A stretch of 51,881 bases of DNA from a virus. The notes beneath the pieces were generated by a model. It was not told where the DNA came from. It searched no databases and saw only the letters and a program-made list of their open reading frames with translations. Both the position numbers and the translations under genes were made by a program. This document shows, in pieces, positions 17,818-28,064 of the stretch. The stretch is from the IMG/VR virus record IMGVR_UViG_3300043446_001974, positions 1-51,881 of that record; one strand, 5' to 3'. Positions within the stretch are counted from its first letter, which is position 1. Every line of letters begins with the position of its first letter.

Positions 17818-20800
17818 ATGGCATTAAGAATAAATCCTGGTTATAAGTCATTAAACTTATATTTTGACCAGCCAACTAATGCATATGATGTAGATGATGT
17901 AGACACTGGTGGAACTACACAAGTTACCCAAGTTGATATTCGTACTGATCTGCAAGGCTTAAAAGTGTGGATTCGCTCTACAAGTTGGGCAGGAGCAAGT
18001 CCTACAAGTGGTGAATTGTACTATGATGGCCCTTTTCAGGGCTATCTAGCTATAGATAAATTGACGCAAGGTAGCACTGATTTATTAGCAGATAATACAA
18101 CTTACTATATTAAATATGCTTTTATTAGTAAATTACAGACTACAGAATATACTATATTACCACTTACTTCTGGAAATCCCTCAGAAGCAACCGGTACAAC
18201 TTTAGACGTTACATCGCCTATAGTAGGATATTTAACTAGAGATCCTATTGAAATACCTACAGATTCTGACGGTAGTAATCCTGTGTATACTGGTGCTACT
18301 GGTACTTTTAAAGTCTATAGATATGGCCAAGATATAAGCACTAACGCAGCAGTAACCTATGCTATATCAACGGCTACAGGTGGCGTAACTGCAGCTTTTG
18401 GTACTGGTGCAAATAAAAATGTTTATAGTGTAACTGCTATTACTGACTTAACAGGTACTATTAAACTTACTGCTATATATACAGATCCACAAAATAATGC
18501 AAACACTATAACTATAGAACAAATACTAAATGTTAGTAAACGCAGGCCGGGCCAAACAGCACCACTAGTGGTGCTAACGGCCACAGGACAAGTGTTTGTG
18601 CTTACAGAGAATAGTAGCGGCAGTGCAAAAAATCCTAGTAGCATAAAACTAATAGCAACAGCTAGTAATGTTACTAATCCTACCTATACCTGGGTCCTAG
18701 ACCCAGATGGAACAAATACGCCTATAGTTGGCACAGGAGCAGGATATACTGGGGGATATTTAACAGGTACTAGCTTAAATACTAATAAAGATGAATTAAC
18801 TATTAACAGTAGTATATTTACCGGAGCTACACCGCAATTTAAACTATTTAGTGTTACTGTTGGTAGTAGTGTTGTTGGTAGCACCATTAGTGTAAGAGAC
18901 CGTATGAGTGTTTACTACTTAAAAGAAGGTAGCGATTCACTAGCAATGAGTCTAGTTAATGAAAATCAAACTGTTACACTAGATAAAACCGGCACAACAA
19001 TTAGCGGATTACCAATTGAAAGTGAAGCAGTAGTAGTAGAAGGTACAACACAAATTACTGCTCCAACTGTAACATTTGCAGTAAATAGTCAAAGTGGCTT
19101 TGGTGGTACACTAACTATTAATACTGCCGTAAATAATCCTGTTGCTGGTAAACCTGCTGGATATATACGTGCTACACAAATAACAGCTAATCAAGCTACT
19201 GCTACAATTACAGCAACAGTTGCTGGTACAACACTTAGTAAAGTATTAACTGTAAATCGCGTGCAAGATGGTGCTGATGGTACAAATATTGACGCACAGC
19301 TAACAAATGATTTTCATGCCATACCTACAGCTGCTGATGGCACTGGTGGGGTGTATACTGGTGCTAGTACTACTATAGAAGTATATAAAAATGGTGTACT
19401 ACAAACTAGTGGTTTTACATTTTATGTTAGTGATCTACAAAATATAAAGTATCGCGGAACTGGTGATACTAGTGATAGAACTGGTACTGGTGTAACTAAT
19501 GGGGCACTTACTGCTACTAGTGGTACAGCAATTGTTAATATTGTTGAGTTAAGTGCAGATAGTGGCTATGTAGACATTACAGCCAAGCAAACAACTGATG
19601 GTCAACTATTTACAGAACGCTTTAGTTTAAGTAGGAATAAAGCTGGTGTAATTGGTAAAGATGCTGTAATTTATGAAATAAAACCTAATGCTAAAGCTAT
19701 TAGTAAACAAAGTGCTGACGTTGGTACTGACGCAGTACATACTCCTAGTACATTAGTATTTAGCATATATAAAACAGTTGGAAACAACACGCCAGCACTA
19801 TTAACAGATCAAAGTTTATATTATATACAGTGGAATACTCCTGATATTGAACCAAGTAATACAGATGCATACGCAGTATTAGTACCTGTCACAGGCTTGA
19901 TTAGCGTTGTACTAGCTAATAGCTTAGATAGAACTAGTGTTAACCTCAAACTATTATACAAAAATGGTCAAAATAATTATACTCAGTTAGACAGGGAAGA
20001 AATACCAGTATTATTTAAAGGCGCCAAAGGTGACAGTGGAACCAGCGTAGACATTGTGTTTGCTAGAGGATCCTCCCCTCCAAGTTTAACTGGTACTGGT
20101 AATCCACCAAACGCATCGTGGTCAACAAGTGTAAGTACTGCGCCAGGCACTGGGCTATTGTGGTCAAGTACTGGTTATAGTAGTGATGGTGGTACTACTT
20201 GGAGCTGGGATACTGCTGTTCAAGTAGAAGGCGTAGATGGTAGTAATGGTGAAAGCATAGCTGAAATCAGTGCATTTACCAGAACTACTAGTAATTTAAG
20301 TTCTAGTACTATAAGCGGTGGCAGTTATGATTTTAGTAATAAAACATTAACTGTACCTACAGGCGGTAGTGTTACTTGGTATGCCGCTATTCCAACTGGT
20401 ACCGATCCACTTTGGGAAACTAGAACTACTGCTGCGGTTACAGCACCAACTACTGTTGATAGTACACTAAGTTGGTCAACCCCAGTAAAAGTTGCACAAA
20501 ATGGTAGTGATGCAAAAGTATTAAAACTTACAGCTGATAGTTATATATTTAGTGCAGATGCTAGTAATAGTATTAGTGGTTTTATTACTCTAACAGCAAA
20601 TAAACAAAATACAACAAACCAAGTAACCTGGAGTACTAGTCCTAGCGTTAGCTTATATAATGCTAGTACTGGTGGTAGTACGACTACTACAGGTGATATA
20701 GTATATTTAAGAGCCGCAGATTTTAGTACTAATACTAAGGTAACAATTACTGCTAGTATTACCGCCGATAGTTTAAGTGATTCAACAAGTATAGTTAGAA

Positions 20801-22020
20801 TCCCAGCAGGCGAAAATGCTGTTAATGTTGTATTTAGTAATCCTAGCCATCCGTTACCTACTAGTAGCGCAGGAGTTGTTAGTTCCTATGCAGGCAGTGG
20901 TACAACAATTCAAGTATATCAAGCTGGATCAGCAAGAACTATAACAGCAGTTACAGCTACTGGAACTGGAATAACTGCAGGTAGTATTAGTGGTTTAAAT
21001 TCCACCACTGTTACTATAGCTGATCATAGTGCACTTACAGCCACCTCTAGTGCCACAGTTAAATATGATATTACTTATACTAAACAAAATGGTAGCAGTG
21101 GTACTATATCAGATACACAAACAGTGTATAAAAATAAAGATGGATCTGCAGCAACTATAGCTGTAGGTACAGTAACTACAGGTGGAGCAGGCACAAGTGC
21201 AACTGTTACTAATATTGGTACATCTACTAATGCTACGTTAAACTTTACAATACCTCAAGGTAGTCAAGGAGTATCACCTAAGTTATTAACTGCTACAGCA
21301 ACTACAAATGCATTTATATATGATGCTATAGGTGGTAGTCCTTCACCAGTAAATTCTACAGTAACAATTACTCAACAAAATATTACTGGTACTTATTATT
21401 GGACTTCTACCATTGGAGTCACAGAAAGCAGTAGAACAAGCTCCAGTTCTAGCACATTTACATATAATTATACGCCTCAAAGTCTATTTGTAAATATGCC
21501 CCAAACAATAACTTTTAAAGCATATGATGCTAGTAGTGGAGGCAATTTATTAACTAGTACTAGCGTTACTATGACGGCTTCTAGAATAGGGGAACCAGGT
21601 ACCGGTACCAGTGGGGCAAGCGTTTTTAAAGCTTATACTAAAACAACTAGTAGCTCTATAGTTCCATCAAGAACAGCAACTACTACTAACGGTGCAGTAC
21701 CTACAGTACCTAACACACAGGCTTGGTGGACAGATCCGGGTAGTATTTCTCCAGCATTAACGGGCAGCGATGCTCAGTGGGAAGTAGATGGAACACAGGC
21801 TGCTGGAACCACTACAACTACTTGGGGTACTCCATATTTGAGTTATTTTAAAGTTGCTCAATTAAGTGCAATAGCTGCAGATATGGGAACTATTACTGCA
21901 GGTACTATTCAGTCAATATCTGCTGGAAATGGTTCAGTATATATTACTCCTAATGGTATGAAAGTATTAGACTCCGCAGGAAATGTTAGAGTTATAATCG
22001 GTAATTTATCAAATTGGTAA
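17818..22020 (+). CDS. J-like tail tip / receptor-binding protein with repeated Ig-like domains
   Basis: A 1400-residue beta-rich protein. Residues 1-120 look like a fibronectin-like attachment domain. At least three copies of one Ig-like unit are visible, beginning near residues 142, 498 and 1009: each has a PT-x-x-x-G, Y-x-G and T-x-x-VY core (for example GVYTGASTTIEVYKNG). Short collagen-like Gly linkers (GAKGDSG near 735, GVDGSNG near 805) separate blocks. The C-terminus, LSAIAADMGTITAGTIQ followed by a short beta domain, is the ending usually found at the C-terminus of J-type hub proteins. The protein could therefore be the distal half of a J that is split from the K-I-J gene upstream. 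AGGAA lies eight bases before ATG 17818. Confidence 0.75.
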   Translation: MALRINPGYKSLNLYFDQPTNAYDVDDVDTGGTTQVTQVDIRTDLQGLKVWIRSTSWAGASPTSGELYYDGPFQGYLAIDKLTQGSTDLLADNTTYYIKYAFISKLQTTEYTILPLTSGNPSEATGTTLDVTSPIVGYLTRDPIEIPTDSDGSNPVYTGATGTFKVYRYGQDISTNAAVTYAISTATGGVTAAFGTGANKNVYSVTAITDLTGTIKLTAIYTDPQNNANTITIEQILNVSKRRPGQTAPLVVLTATGQVFVLTENSSGSAKNPSSIKLIATASNVTNPTYTWVLDPDGTNTPIVGTGAGYTGGYLTGTSLNTNKDELTINSSIFTGATPQFKLFSVTVGSSVVGSTISVRDRMSVYYLKEGSDSLAMSLVNENQTVTLDKTGTTISGLPIESEAVVVEGTTQITAPTVTFAVNSQSGFGGTLTINTAVNNPVAGKPAGYIRATQITANQATATITATVAGTTLSKVLTVNRVQDGADGTNIDAQLTNDFHAIPTAADGTGGVYTGASTTIEVYKNGVLQTSGFTFYVSDLQNIKYRGTGDTSDRTGTGVTNGALTATSGTAIVNIVELSADSGYVDITAKQTTDGQLFTERFSLSRNKAGVIGKDAVIYEIKPNAKAISKQSADVGTDAVHTPSTLVFSIYKTVGNNTPALLTDQSLYYIQWNTPDIEPSNTDAYAVLVPVTGLISVVLANSLDRTSVNLKLLYKNGQNNYTQLDREEIPVLFKGAKGDSGTSVDIVFARGSSPPSLTGTGNPPNASWSTSVSTAPGTGLLWSSTGYSSDGGTTWSWDTAVQVEGVDGSNGESIAEISAFTRTTSNLSSSTISGGSYDFSNKTLTVPTGGSVTWYAAIPTGTDPLWETRTTAAVTAPTTVDSTLSWSTPVKVAQNGSDAKVLKLTADSYIFSADASNSISGFITLTANKQNTTNQVTWSTSPSVSLYNASTGGSTTTTGDIVYLRAADFSTNTKVTITASITADSLSDSTSIVRIPAGENAVNVVFSNPSHPLPTSSAGVVSSYAGSGTTIQVYQAGSARTITAVTATGTGITAGSISGLNSTTVTIADHSALTATSSATVKYDITYTKQNGSSGTISDTQTVYKNKDGSAATIAVGTVTTGGAGTSATVTNIGTSTNATLNFTIPQGSQGVSPKLLTATATTNAFIYDAIGGSPSPVNSTVTITQQNITGTYYWTSTIGVTESSRTSSSSSTFTYNYTPQSLFVNMPQTITFKAYDASSGGNLLTSTSVTMTASRIGEPGTGTSGASVFKAYTKTTSSSIVPSRTATTTNGAVPTVPNTQAWWTDPGSISPALTGSDAQWEVDGTQAAGTTTTTWGTPYLSYFKVAQLSAIAADMGTITAGTIQSISAGNGSVYITPNGMKVLDSAGNVRVIIGNLSNW

Positions 22021-22026
22021 AATAAA

Positions 22027-25000
22027 ATGGCACATGGTATTAAAGTATGGAATACGTATTCACAAAATGTATTTCCAAGTCCAACAAATATATATGCTTG
22101 GCTTAGTACAGCTACAACAAATGCTTGTACTTTTTCTGCTGATAGCTCTACAACTGGAGCTATCAGCGGAAGTGTGCCACTAAAAATGGTTGTAACTGGT
22201 AACGACCCATATATTGCATGCTATAATGGCAAAGAGTGGGATATTGATATAGCTAGCCAAGGTGAAACATGGACCCTAAGTTGTTATGTTAAGGCTAGCC
22301 AGGCTACTAATGGCGAATTATTTATTTTTGGCTCAAATAGTGCTGGCACTGTATTTACTGCTCCAACCGATTTTAGCTCTAACTGGGTAAATATAACTAC
22401 TACTTGGACCAGAGTTAGTTTTACCTATACCTTTACGCAAGCCAATACTCGCGGTATACAAATAAGGCTAGACGGCACACCAAGTGGTGGTAATGGAATT
22501 ACTATTTGGTTTGACGGATTACAACTAGAGCGTGCAGGCGCACCAACTACATTTAACAATCAACCAGCCGATGCCGTACTAGTAAATAATATGCTAGGAG
22601 GTAGAGTAGGCTACGCTGTTGCTACAGCTAGTTATGGCGTTACGCAAAGCTATGTATTTAACGATATACCAGGACATCAGTATGTTAAATATTTTGTACT
22701 ACAAGCAGGAGCGCATACTGTAAGTTTAACTACAGAAAATGGCTGTGCAAAACTTACTCTTACACATTTTTTGGTTAATTTTGGATTTACTCAAGATACT
22801 AGAGTAGCGGTATTTGCCACAAAAACTACTAATCCTACCTATGGCATAAGTGTAACTAATGCTGATGGAGAAATACTAGCTAGCACTAACTACCTAGTAC
22901 CAGTTTATCGTGGAAAAATAACTTTTCCAAGCAGCTATGAAAATCCTGGTAGTACGCTTATTAGACGACACTTTCAAACAGTTAGTCTAGGAGATAGCAA
23001 TAGCTATAAGTTAATATTTTATACTATACCAGAAAGTACTAATGTTTGGTTTACTGGTGATACATTTATTGATTCAGGTAGTAGTAGTTATACAGTTAAT
23101 ACCTATTATACTGTTAGCTCTGGTAGCTTTGGCTCATATAGCTTAGCTGAAGGCTTTGTATTTCAGTTAAATAATTTAACAACTGATTTAAGTACTCATA
23201 CTTATGGAGTTAGACTATATAATACACAGAGTCCACAACGACTAACACTAGACAGTGGCTCAAAACACTTAAATTTAAAAGGTGATTGGTGGAGTATTGA
23301 CTATGATCCTACTACTGAACAAAGCCATACTGGATATCGGGCTGGAGCCGTGCAAACATTAGATGCGTCTAATAATGTTATACTTAGCGGCGGACAAACA
23401 GCAGGATTTAGCGCGTATACAGCTGTAAGTATTCCGCAATATATTAAGTATACCAGTACTCGACGAAACGCAGGCGAAAATCTGTGGCAGATTAATTTAC
23501 GTCAAGGATACTACAGACGCCAGGGTACTAACATGTACACTAAAGCATTTACTAGAGTTGTAGGCTATGAAGATGGTTACGTTGATTTTGACTATGGCAA
23601 CTATGGTATACAATATGGTAATAAAGCCTTTGTACTAGATACAAAATTATTAGGCGGAGCAGGCACAGGTGGTAGTGGCGCAACCGGGTTTGTTGCTAGT
23701 ATTAGCGAAGGCTCAACTGGCACTAAAACTTGTACTTATGATAGCAGCTTTGCAAGTAATTGTACTAGCAGCAGAGATTATACTGCTAATACTAGTAATA
23801 CTAGTGGTCCGGTTACTTATCGCTGGCACTTTGGCATTGACGCTAGCACAGGTGCATATATAGATTCACAGGACGGCATTACATTTCAAAACAATGATTA
23901 TACTAGCGCAACTACTACACTAACACGAACAGCAGCTACAGGCACAACTGCAAATGCTGTATTATTTTGTGCTGTAACTAATCAAGGTGTAACAGTTAGT
24001 ACTAGTATTAGTGTACAATTTACATTTACAGCAGTAGCAGCAACCACAACTATTACAGCATTTATTGATACTAATTACACTACATCTAGTAGCACCTTTA
24101 ACGAAGGTACAACAATTTATTTTAGAGTAAATACTACAAATGTTCCTAGTGGTACCTATTATTGGACCTTAAACCAAGTAAATAGCCAACCTGTTACAGC
24201 AGATTTTACAAACATAACAAATCCTAGTCCTAATGGTAGTTTTTCTATAAATTATGGTGTAGGTTATTTTAATCTAGCTATTAGGGCAGATGAATTAAGT
24301 GAAGGTAATGAAACGTTTACTATACAGATTAAGAGTGGTAGTGCTACTGGAACTAATGTTGGCAACCCCAGCGGCGTCATAACCATAGTAGATACTAGTA
24401 CAGAAGGTAGTGACTACCTTTTATACTTTTCACCTACTGATGGTAATACTATAAATGGCGGAACTAGTAAAAGCTTAATATTTGAATATATTGGCGCTCA
24501 AAGTTTAGCTGCATTGCCAACGTTTAGTATTAGCAGCGATAATGCTAACCTAACACTTAGCCCTACTAGTGGCACATTAAATGAAGGTGGTAGTTTTGAA
24601 GGAGGGGTTTATTTTCCATCATTTTATAAAACTATAACCGCAACCGCTGCTAATATTAGTAGCGGAAATGTACTAGCAACTGTTACGGCTAGAAGCCCCA
24701 ATGGTGGAACAATCAGAAAAACAAAAGCTATTACTATACAAGATGTAGTAAGACCCTCTGTTACAATTAGTGCAGCTAGCACTAGTGTACAAATAAATAA
24801 TACAACTACTATTACTATTACATTTAGCAAAAGTGTTACAGGATTTACTAGTGGTGAAGTTACTACTAGTATTGGCACACTTAGTAGCTTTAGTGGTAGT
24901 GGTACTACTTATACTTGCACATTTACTGCACCTGGTAGTGGTGGAACCGCAAATATAAATGTAGCTGAAAATGTTGCACAAGATGCAAACGGTAATTTAA

Positions 25001-27432
25001 ACACTGCAGCAACACAAGTACAAATCACCGTTACTACTCCTACATTTTATAGCTATCCAACAATTAGTAATTTATCAGTATCACCAAGCTACACTGCTGC
25101 ATTTAATGAAACTACTAGAACAAATATAACCTGGACATTTGACGTAACTGATAATGCATATAGCTACAACCAACGCTATATAGACGGTACTAGTGGTGGT
25201 GCATTTATAGGTGCTAAGTGCTATTGGGCCGTTGAAGGCGGCGCAGGAACAAGTGGTGATGACTTTACAGGAAATATATCTGGCGAAATTACAAGCATAG
25301 ACGGAACTGTAAGTCGCAGTGTTAGTGTAGTTATAAAAGGTGATCAAACTACTGAAGGAACCACTGTATTTAGAATTAATTTTTATAGAAATGGTGCTTA
25401 TGTAGGTACTCCTTTTTATACAACAGAATTTTATGATATAGCTGATACTAGTACTGGTAATGAGAGTATATCTTTAGCTAGCACTAGCTGGATAGCCGGA
25501 ACTGGTACAACCTTAAGCGCTACAGGAACTCCTAGTACTACTTTTAATTATAGTATCGATGCTCAAGGAGCTAGTCCTAGCTACAATCTAGGGCCACTAT
25601 CACTAAATAGTAGCGGTCAATATTCTGCTCCATTTGGCAGTGGTGTTGCTGCAGGCAGTTATACTTTAAATGTTAGATTTACTGCTGGCAATCAACAAAC
25701 TAGATCACAAAACTTTACCGTTAGTGCTGCTAGCTTTGACTTAGCAAGTGTAGCTGTATATCAGCTAGATGAAAGTAATAATATAATAGGTACTACTAAT
25801 ACAATAGTTGCTGGTAATAAGTATAAAATTTTAGCTACTACAAATGGTGTAACTAGAGCTAGTGATACTAACATTAAAATAGTCTTAAATCAAGTATACC
25901 CTGGAGGAGGGGGTGGTACCAATTGGTTAGAAGGAGACTATACATATCCTCAACCTAATAGTGGTCAGCCACACCTAATAGTAATTGCAGCAGGTGCAAC
26001 TACTGGAGAATTTATTGGTAGGCTTGGACCAGAACAAGGTAATCGAACAGGTACTGTTACAATTAGTGGGGGAACTGGAGCTCCTGCTGTAACAAGCAGA
26101 TCAGCAACTATTACTTTTACAGGTAATAAGAAAATAACAGGTTATTTGACTAGTGATAACTCCCAAACTGTGGTACCTACTAGCAGCGGTGTTGCAGGAG
26201 TTATTGTAGATAACGTTGCTTGGTTTACTTTTACAGTAACTAGTGGATCAGGTAGCTATACAATTGATACTAATAATAGTCAAGTACTTAGTAGTGTAAG
26301 TGCACCAGACACAGAAATAGCAGTATATAATATTACTGGAGCAAGAATTGGTAATAATGATGATATTGGTACGCCAAACTATAGAAGTTCTGTTACAGTT
26401 AGTTTAACAAATGGTCAAACTTATTGGGTAGGTATAGCACATTATAATTGGATACCTGCAAGTAGTGGCTGGACTATAGGCGAAACTAATCCAAGTAATA
26501 CGTTAAGTTCAATGCAAGAGATAAGACTATCTATAGCTCCTGGTAGTACTACAAGTAGTCCTTATAGCCCACCTAGTAGTGATACAACCCCTCCAACAAT
26601 GACTATTACTGGTAGTACATCTGTTACAGCGGCAACAACTATAACATTTACAAGTAGTGAATCTACTAGTAATTTTGCATTAGCTGATATAGGTGGAACA
26701 GGTGCAGCATATTTATCAAATTTTAGTGGTAATGGTACTACATATACGGCTACTTATACGCCACCTAGTAATGCTAGTGGTAGTCATACGTTTAGTGTAG
26801 CTGCCAATGCCTTTACGGATGCTGCTGGCAACGGTAATACTGCATCAAATACTTTAACGGTTAGTTATAACACTGTTACTGGAGGCGGAGCAGCTCAATG
26901 GTATGCATTAGTTAGTAATACTGGCGAGCAAAATGGTACTACTAGCGCTGGACTAATAAATCAATGGTATAAAAGAAGCGTTGTCAGTTTTGTATATAGT
27001 GCTGCTGAAATAACTGCTGCAACTGGAAAAAGCAGCGGAACTATTCAACAAATACGATTTTATATTACTGGTGCTGCTCAAAACAACCCATTCCCAAGCT
27101 ATACTATTGGTATGAAAAATATTACTACTTCAGAATATATTAATCCAGGTGCTAGTGGTTGGACAACTGTAAGTGCTGCTCAAGATAGAACATTTAATAC
27201 TACAGGCTATTATACTGTTGATATAGCTGATTTTAGCTGGACAGGAAATAACTTAGCTTTTGTTATGGCCTGGGGAGCAGTCTCAAACTATAGTCAAAGT
27301 GGTCAATCTAGGATTAATAGCAGCAGCGGCTATCTGTTCTATAGTCAAACCGATAATGCTGGTACTTATACTATTTTTGATACTACAGTAAGTAGCGGAG
27401 CTATTAGACCTATAATTGAAATTTATATTTAG
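22027..27432 (+). CDS. Giant multi-domain tail adhesin (CBM-like, Calx-beta-like, Ig-like)
   Basis: An 1801-residue beta-rich protein, probably a receptor-binding fibre or tip adhesin. Residues ~1-185 resemble a carbohydrate-binding module of the CBM4/9 type (ETWTLSCYVKAS, TRVSFTYTFTQANTRGIQIRL, WFDGLQLERAGAPT). Residues ~672-790 look like a Calx-beta domain (STFNEGTTIYFRV, LSEGNETFTIQIKSGS). Two bacterial Ig-like domains of one type lie at ~905-1003 and ~1518-1617 (ITFSKSVTGF with DANGN; ITFTSSESTSNF with DAAGN). The end (~1624-1801) is a separate beta-sandwich-like domain. Acidic turns in the Calx-beta and Ig parts suggest calcium binding. No chaperone or peptidase motif was seen. The gene has only a weak ribosome binding site and may be coupled to the gene before. 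Confidence 0.72.
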   Translation: MAHGIKVWNTYSQNVFPSPTNIYAWLSTATTNACTFSADSSTTGAISGSVPLKMVVTGNDPYIACYNGKEWDIDIASQGETWTLSCYVKASQATNGELFIFGSNSAGTVFTAPTDFSSNWVNITTTWTRVSFTYTFTQANTRGIQIRLDGTPSGGNGITIWFDGLQLERAGAPTTFNNQPADAVLVNNMLGGRVGYAVATASYGVTQSYVFNDIPGHQYVKYFVLQAGAHTVSLTTENGCAKLTLTHFLVNFGFTQDTRVAVFATKTTNPTYGISVTNADGEILASTNYLVPVYRGKITFPSSYENPGSTLIRRHFQTVSLGDSNSYKLIFYTIPESTNVWFTGDTFIDSGSSSYTVNTYYTVSSGSFGSYSLAEGFVFQLNNLTTDLSTHTYGVRLYNTQSPQRLTLDSGSKHLNLKGDWWSIDYDPTTEQSHTGYRAGAVQTLDASNNVILSGGQTAGFSAYTAVSIPQYIKYTSTRRNAGENLWQINLRQGYYRRQGTNMYTKAFTRVVGYEDGYVDFDYGNYGIQYGNKAFVLDTKLLGGAGTGGSGATGFVASISEGSTGTKTCTYDSSFASNCTSSRDYTANTSNTSGPVTYRWHFGIDASTGAYIDSQDGITFQNNDYTSATTTLTRTAATGTTANAVLFCAVTNQGVTVSTSISVQFTFTAVAATTTITAFIDTNYTTSSSTFNEGTTIYFRVNTTNVPSGTYYWTLNQVNSQPVTADFTNITNPSPNGSFSINYGVGYFNLAIRADELSEGNETFTIQIKSGSATGTNVGNPSGVITIVDTSTEGSDYLLYFSPTDGNTINGGTSKSLIFEYIGAQSLAALPTFSISSDNANLTLSPTSGTLNEGGSFEGGVYFPSFYKTITATAANISSGNVLATVTARSPNGGTIRKTKAITIQDVVRPSVTISAASTSVQINNTTTITITFSKSVTGFTSGEVTTSIGTLSSFSGSGTTYTCTFTAPGSGGTANINVAENVAQDANGNLNTAATQVQITVTTPTFYSYPTISNLSVSPSYTAAFNETTRTNITWTFDVTDNAYSYNQRYIDGTSGGAFIGAKCYWAVEGGAGTSGDDFTGNISGEITSIDGTVSRSVSVVIKGDQTTEGTTVFRINFYRNGAYVGTPFYTTEFYDIADTSTGNESISLASTSWIAGTGTTLSATGTPSTTFNYSIDAQGASPSYNLGPLSLNSSGQYSAPFGSGVAAGSYTLNVRFTAGNQQTRSQNFTVSAASFDLASVAVYQLDESNNIIGTTNTIVAGNKYKILATTNGVTRASDTNIKIVLNQVYPGGGGGTNWLEGDYTYPQPNSGQPHLIVIAAGATTGEFIGRLGPEQGNRTGTVTISGGTGAPAVTSRSATITFTGNKKITGYLTSDNSQTVVPTSSGVAGVIVDNVAWFTFTVTSGSGSYTIDTNNSQVLSSVSAPDTEIAVYNITGARIGNNDDIGTPNYRSSVTVSLTNGQTYWVGIAHYNWIPASSGWTIGETNPSNTLSSMQEIRLSIAPGSTTSSPYSPPSSDTTPPTMTITGSTSVTAATTITFTSSESTSNFALADIGGTGAAYLSNFSGNGTTYTATYTPPSNASGSHTFSVAANAFTDAAGNGNTASNTLTVSYNTVTGGGAAQWYALVSNTGEQNGTTSAGLINQWYKRSVVSFVYSAAEITAATGKSSGTIQQIRFYITGAAQNNPFPSYTIGMKNITTSEYINPGASGWTTVSAAQDRTFNTTGYYTVDIADFSWTGNNLAFVMAWGAVSNYSQSGQSRINSSSGYLFYSQTDNAGTYTIFDTTVSSGAIRPIIEIYI

Positions 27433-27525
27433 ATCGACAAATCTACCCCGACCTGGCGACCGAATCCACTAAACTGATTTGGAAATTACACATCGAGTCG
27501 GCAAAAAACACAACAAGTGCTAGTC

Positions 27526-27563
27526 AATACCCTGCTCAATATTGCTTGAGCAGGGTATTTTTT
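27526..27563 (+). terminator. Intrinsic terminator after the adhesin gene
   Basis: AATACCCTGCTCAA (27526-27539) pairs perfectly with TTGAGCAGGGTATT (27546-27559) around TATTGC, followed by a T-run to 27563. A 14-base-pair stem with U-tract is a strong rho-independent terminator and closes the tail tip operon. Confidence 0.9.
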
Positions 27564-27567
27564 CTAG

Positions 27568-27596
27568 TTGACAAGCTCTTGCTCTTGTGTTATAAT
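27568..27596 (+). promoter_or_regulatory. Consensus sigma-70 promoter upstream of the fibre block
   Basis: TTGACA (27568-27573), 17 bases, TATAAT (27591-27596): a perfect consensus for both hexamers and spacer. It starts five bases after the terminator's T-run. Transcription would begin near 27603, giving a ~115-base leader before the gene at 27719. Confidence 0.85.
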
Positions 27597-27630
27597 ATAC
27601 AAGTGTTAGAAAAGGTTTAAATATTTTTAC

Positions 27631-27701
27631 TTGACAATAGCAGTGCCTATAATTATTAGGCAGTAGCTAGGTCCATTCATAACTAGTTATAAACCACTGC
27701 C
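27631..27701 (+). promoter_or_regulatory. Second -35-like element, 19-bp dyad and mutually exclusive leader stems
   Basis: A second TTGACA (27631-27636) has only weak -10 partners 16-17 bases downstream. These overlap a dyad, TGCCTA (27644-27649) facing TAGGCA (27657-27662). In the RNA from the first promoter, GCAGTG (27640-27645) can pair with CACTGC (27695-27700), while GGCAGT (27659-27664) can pair with ACTGCC (27696-27701), so the pairings compete. An operator or an RNA switch is possible; neither is proven. Confidence 0.4.
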
Positions 27702-27718
27702 AATGGAGAGGAGCTACA

Positions 27719-28063
27719 ATGGTTGAGGTAGAAAATCATAGTCTGGTACAAACCATTAGTGTAGCAGCTATGGCAATAATTGCATTATCAGTAGGTGTGC
27801 AAAAGCTACTAAAAGATTGGCGAAGTACTGATGCAGAAACTAGTGTAATCAAAATGATGCACGAAGAATTAGAACGTATGGGCCAACAGAATAGTAAACT
27901 TACTGAAGAATTGACTAAATTACAGTTAGATATAGTTGAATTAAATAATCAACTAACTAAGTTAAATATTGAAAATAACAAGTTGCAGGAAGAAATTGCT
28001 GCACTTACTACAGAGCTAAACAGTTTTAAGAAACTGGCAGCGCTTAGAAAGATTAAGGTGTAA
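27719..28063 (+). CDS. Membrane-anchored coiled-coil protein
   Basis: A 114-residue protein with one hydrophobic segment near residues 10-32 (VQTISVAAMAIIALSVGVQKLL) followed by a long leucine-zipper-like coiled coil (~45-105; repeated LxxLxxE/NxxL spacing). I do not recognise the family. It is the first gene after the strong promoter at 27568, with GGAGAGGAGC before ATG 27719, so it should be well expressed late. Possible roles are a holin- or pinholin-like membrane protein, or a membrane-tethered chaperone for the fibre proteins that follow. Its architecture resembles the proteins at 43131 and 45489. Only the topology is seen; the role is open. Confidence 0.55.
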   Translation: MVEVENHSLVQTISVAAMAIIALSVGVQKLLKDWRSTDAETSVIKMMHEELERMGQQNSKLTEELTKLQLDIVELNNQLTKLNIENNKLQEEIAALTTELNSFKKLAALRKIKV

Positions 28064-28064
28064 A

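Noticed and set aside
27433-27525. Possible small RNA or tRNA after the adhesin gene (CCGAC/GTCGG pairing)
   Set aside because: Only one 5-bp pairing is visible; no cloverleaf, no promoter of its own.
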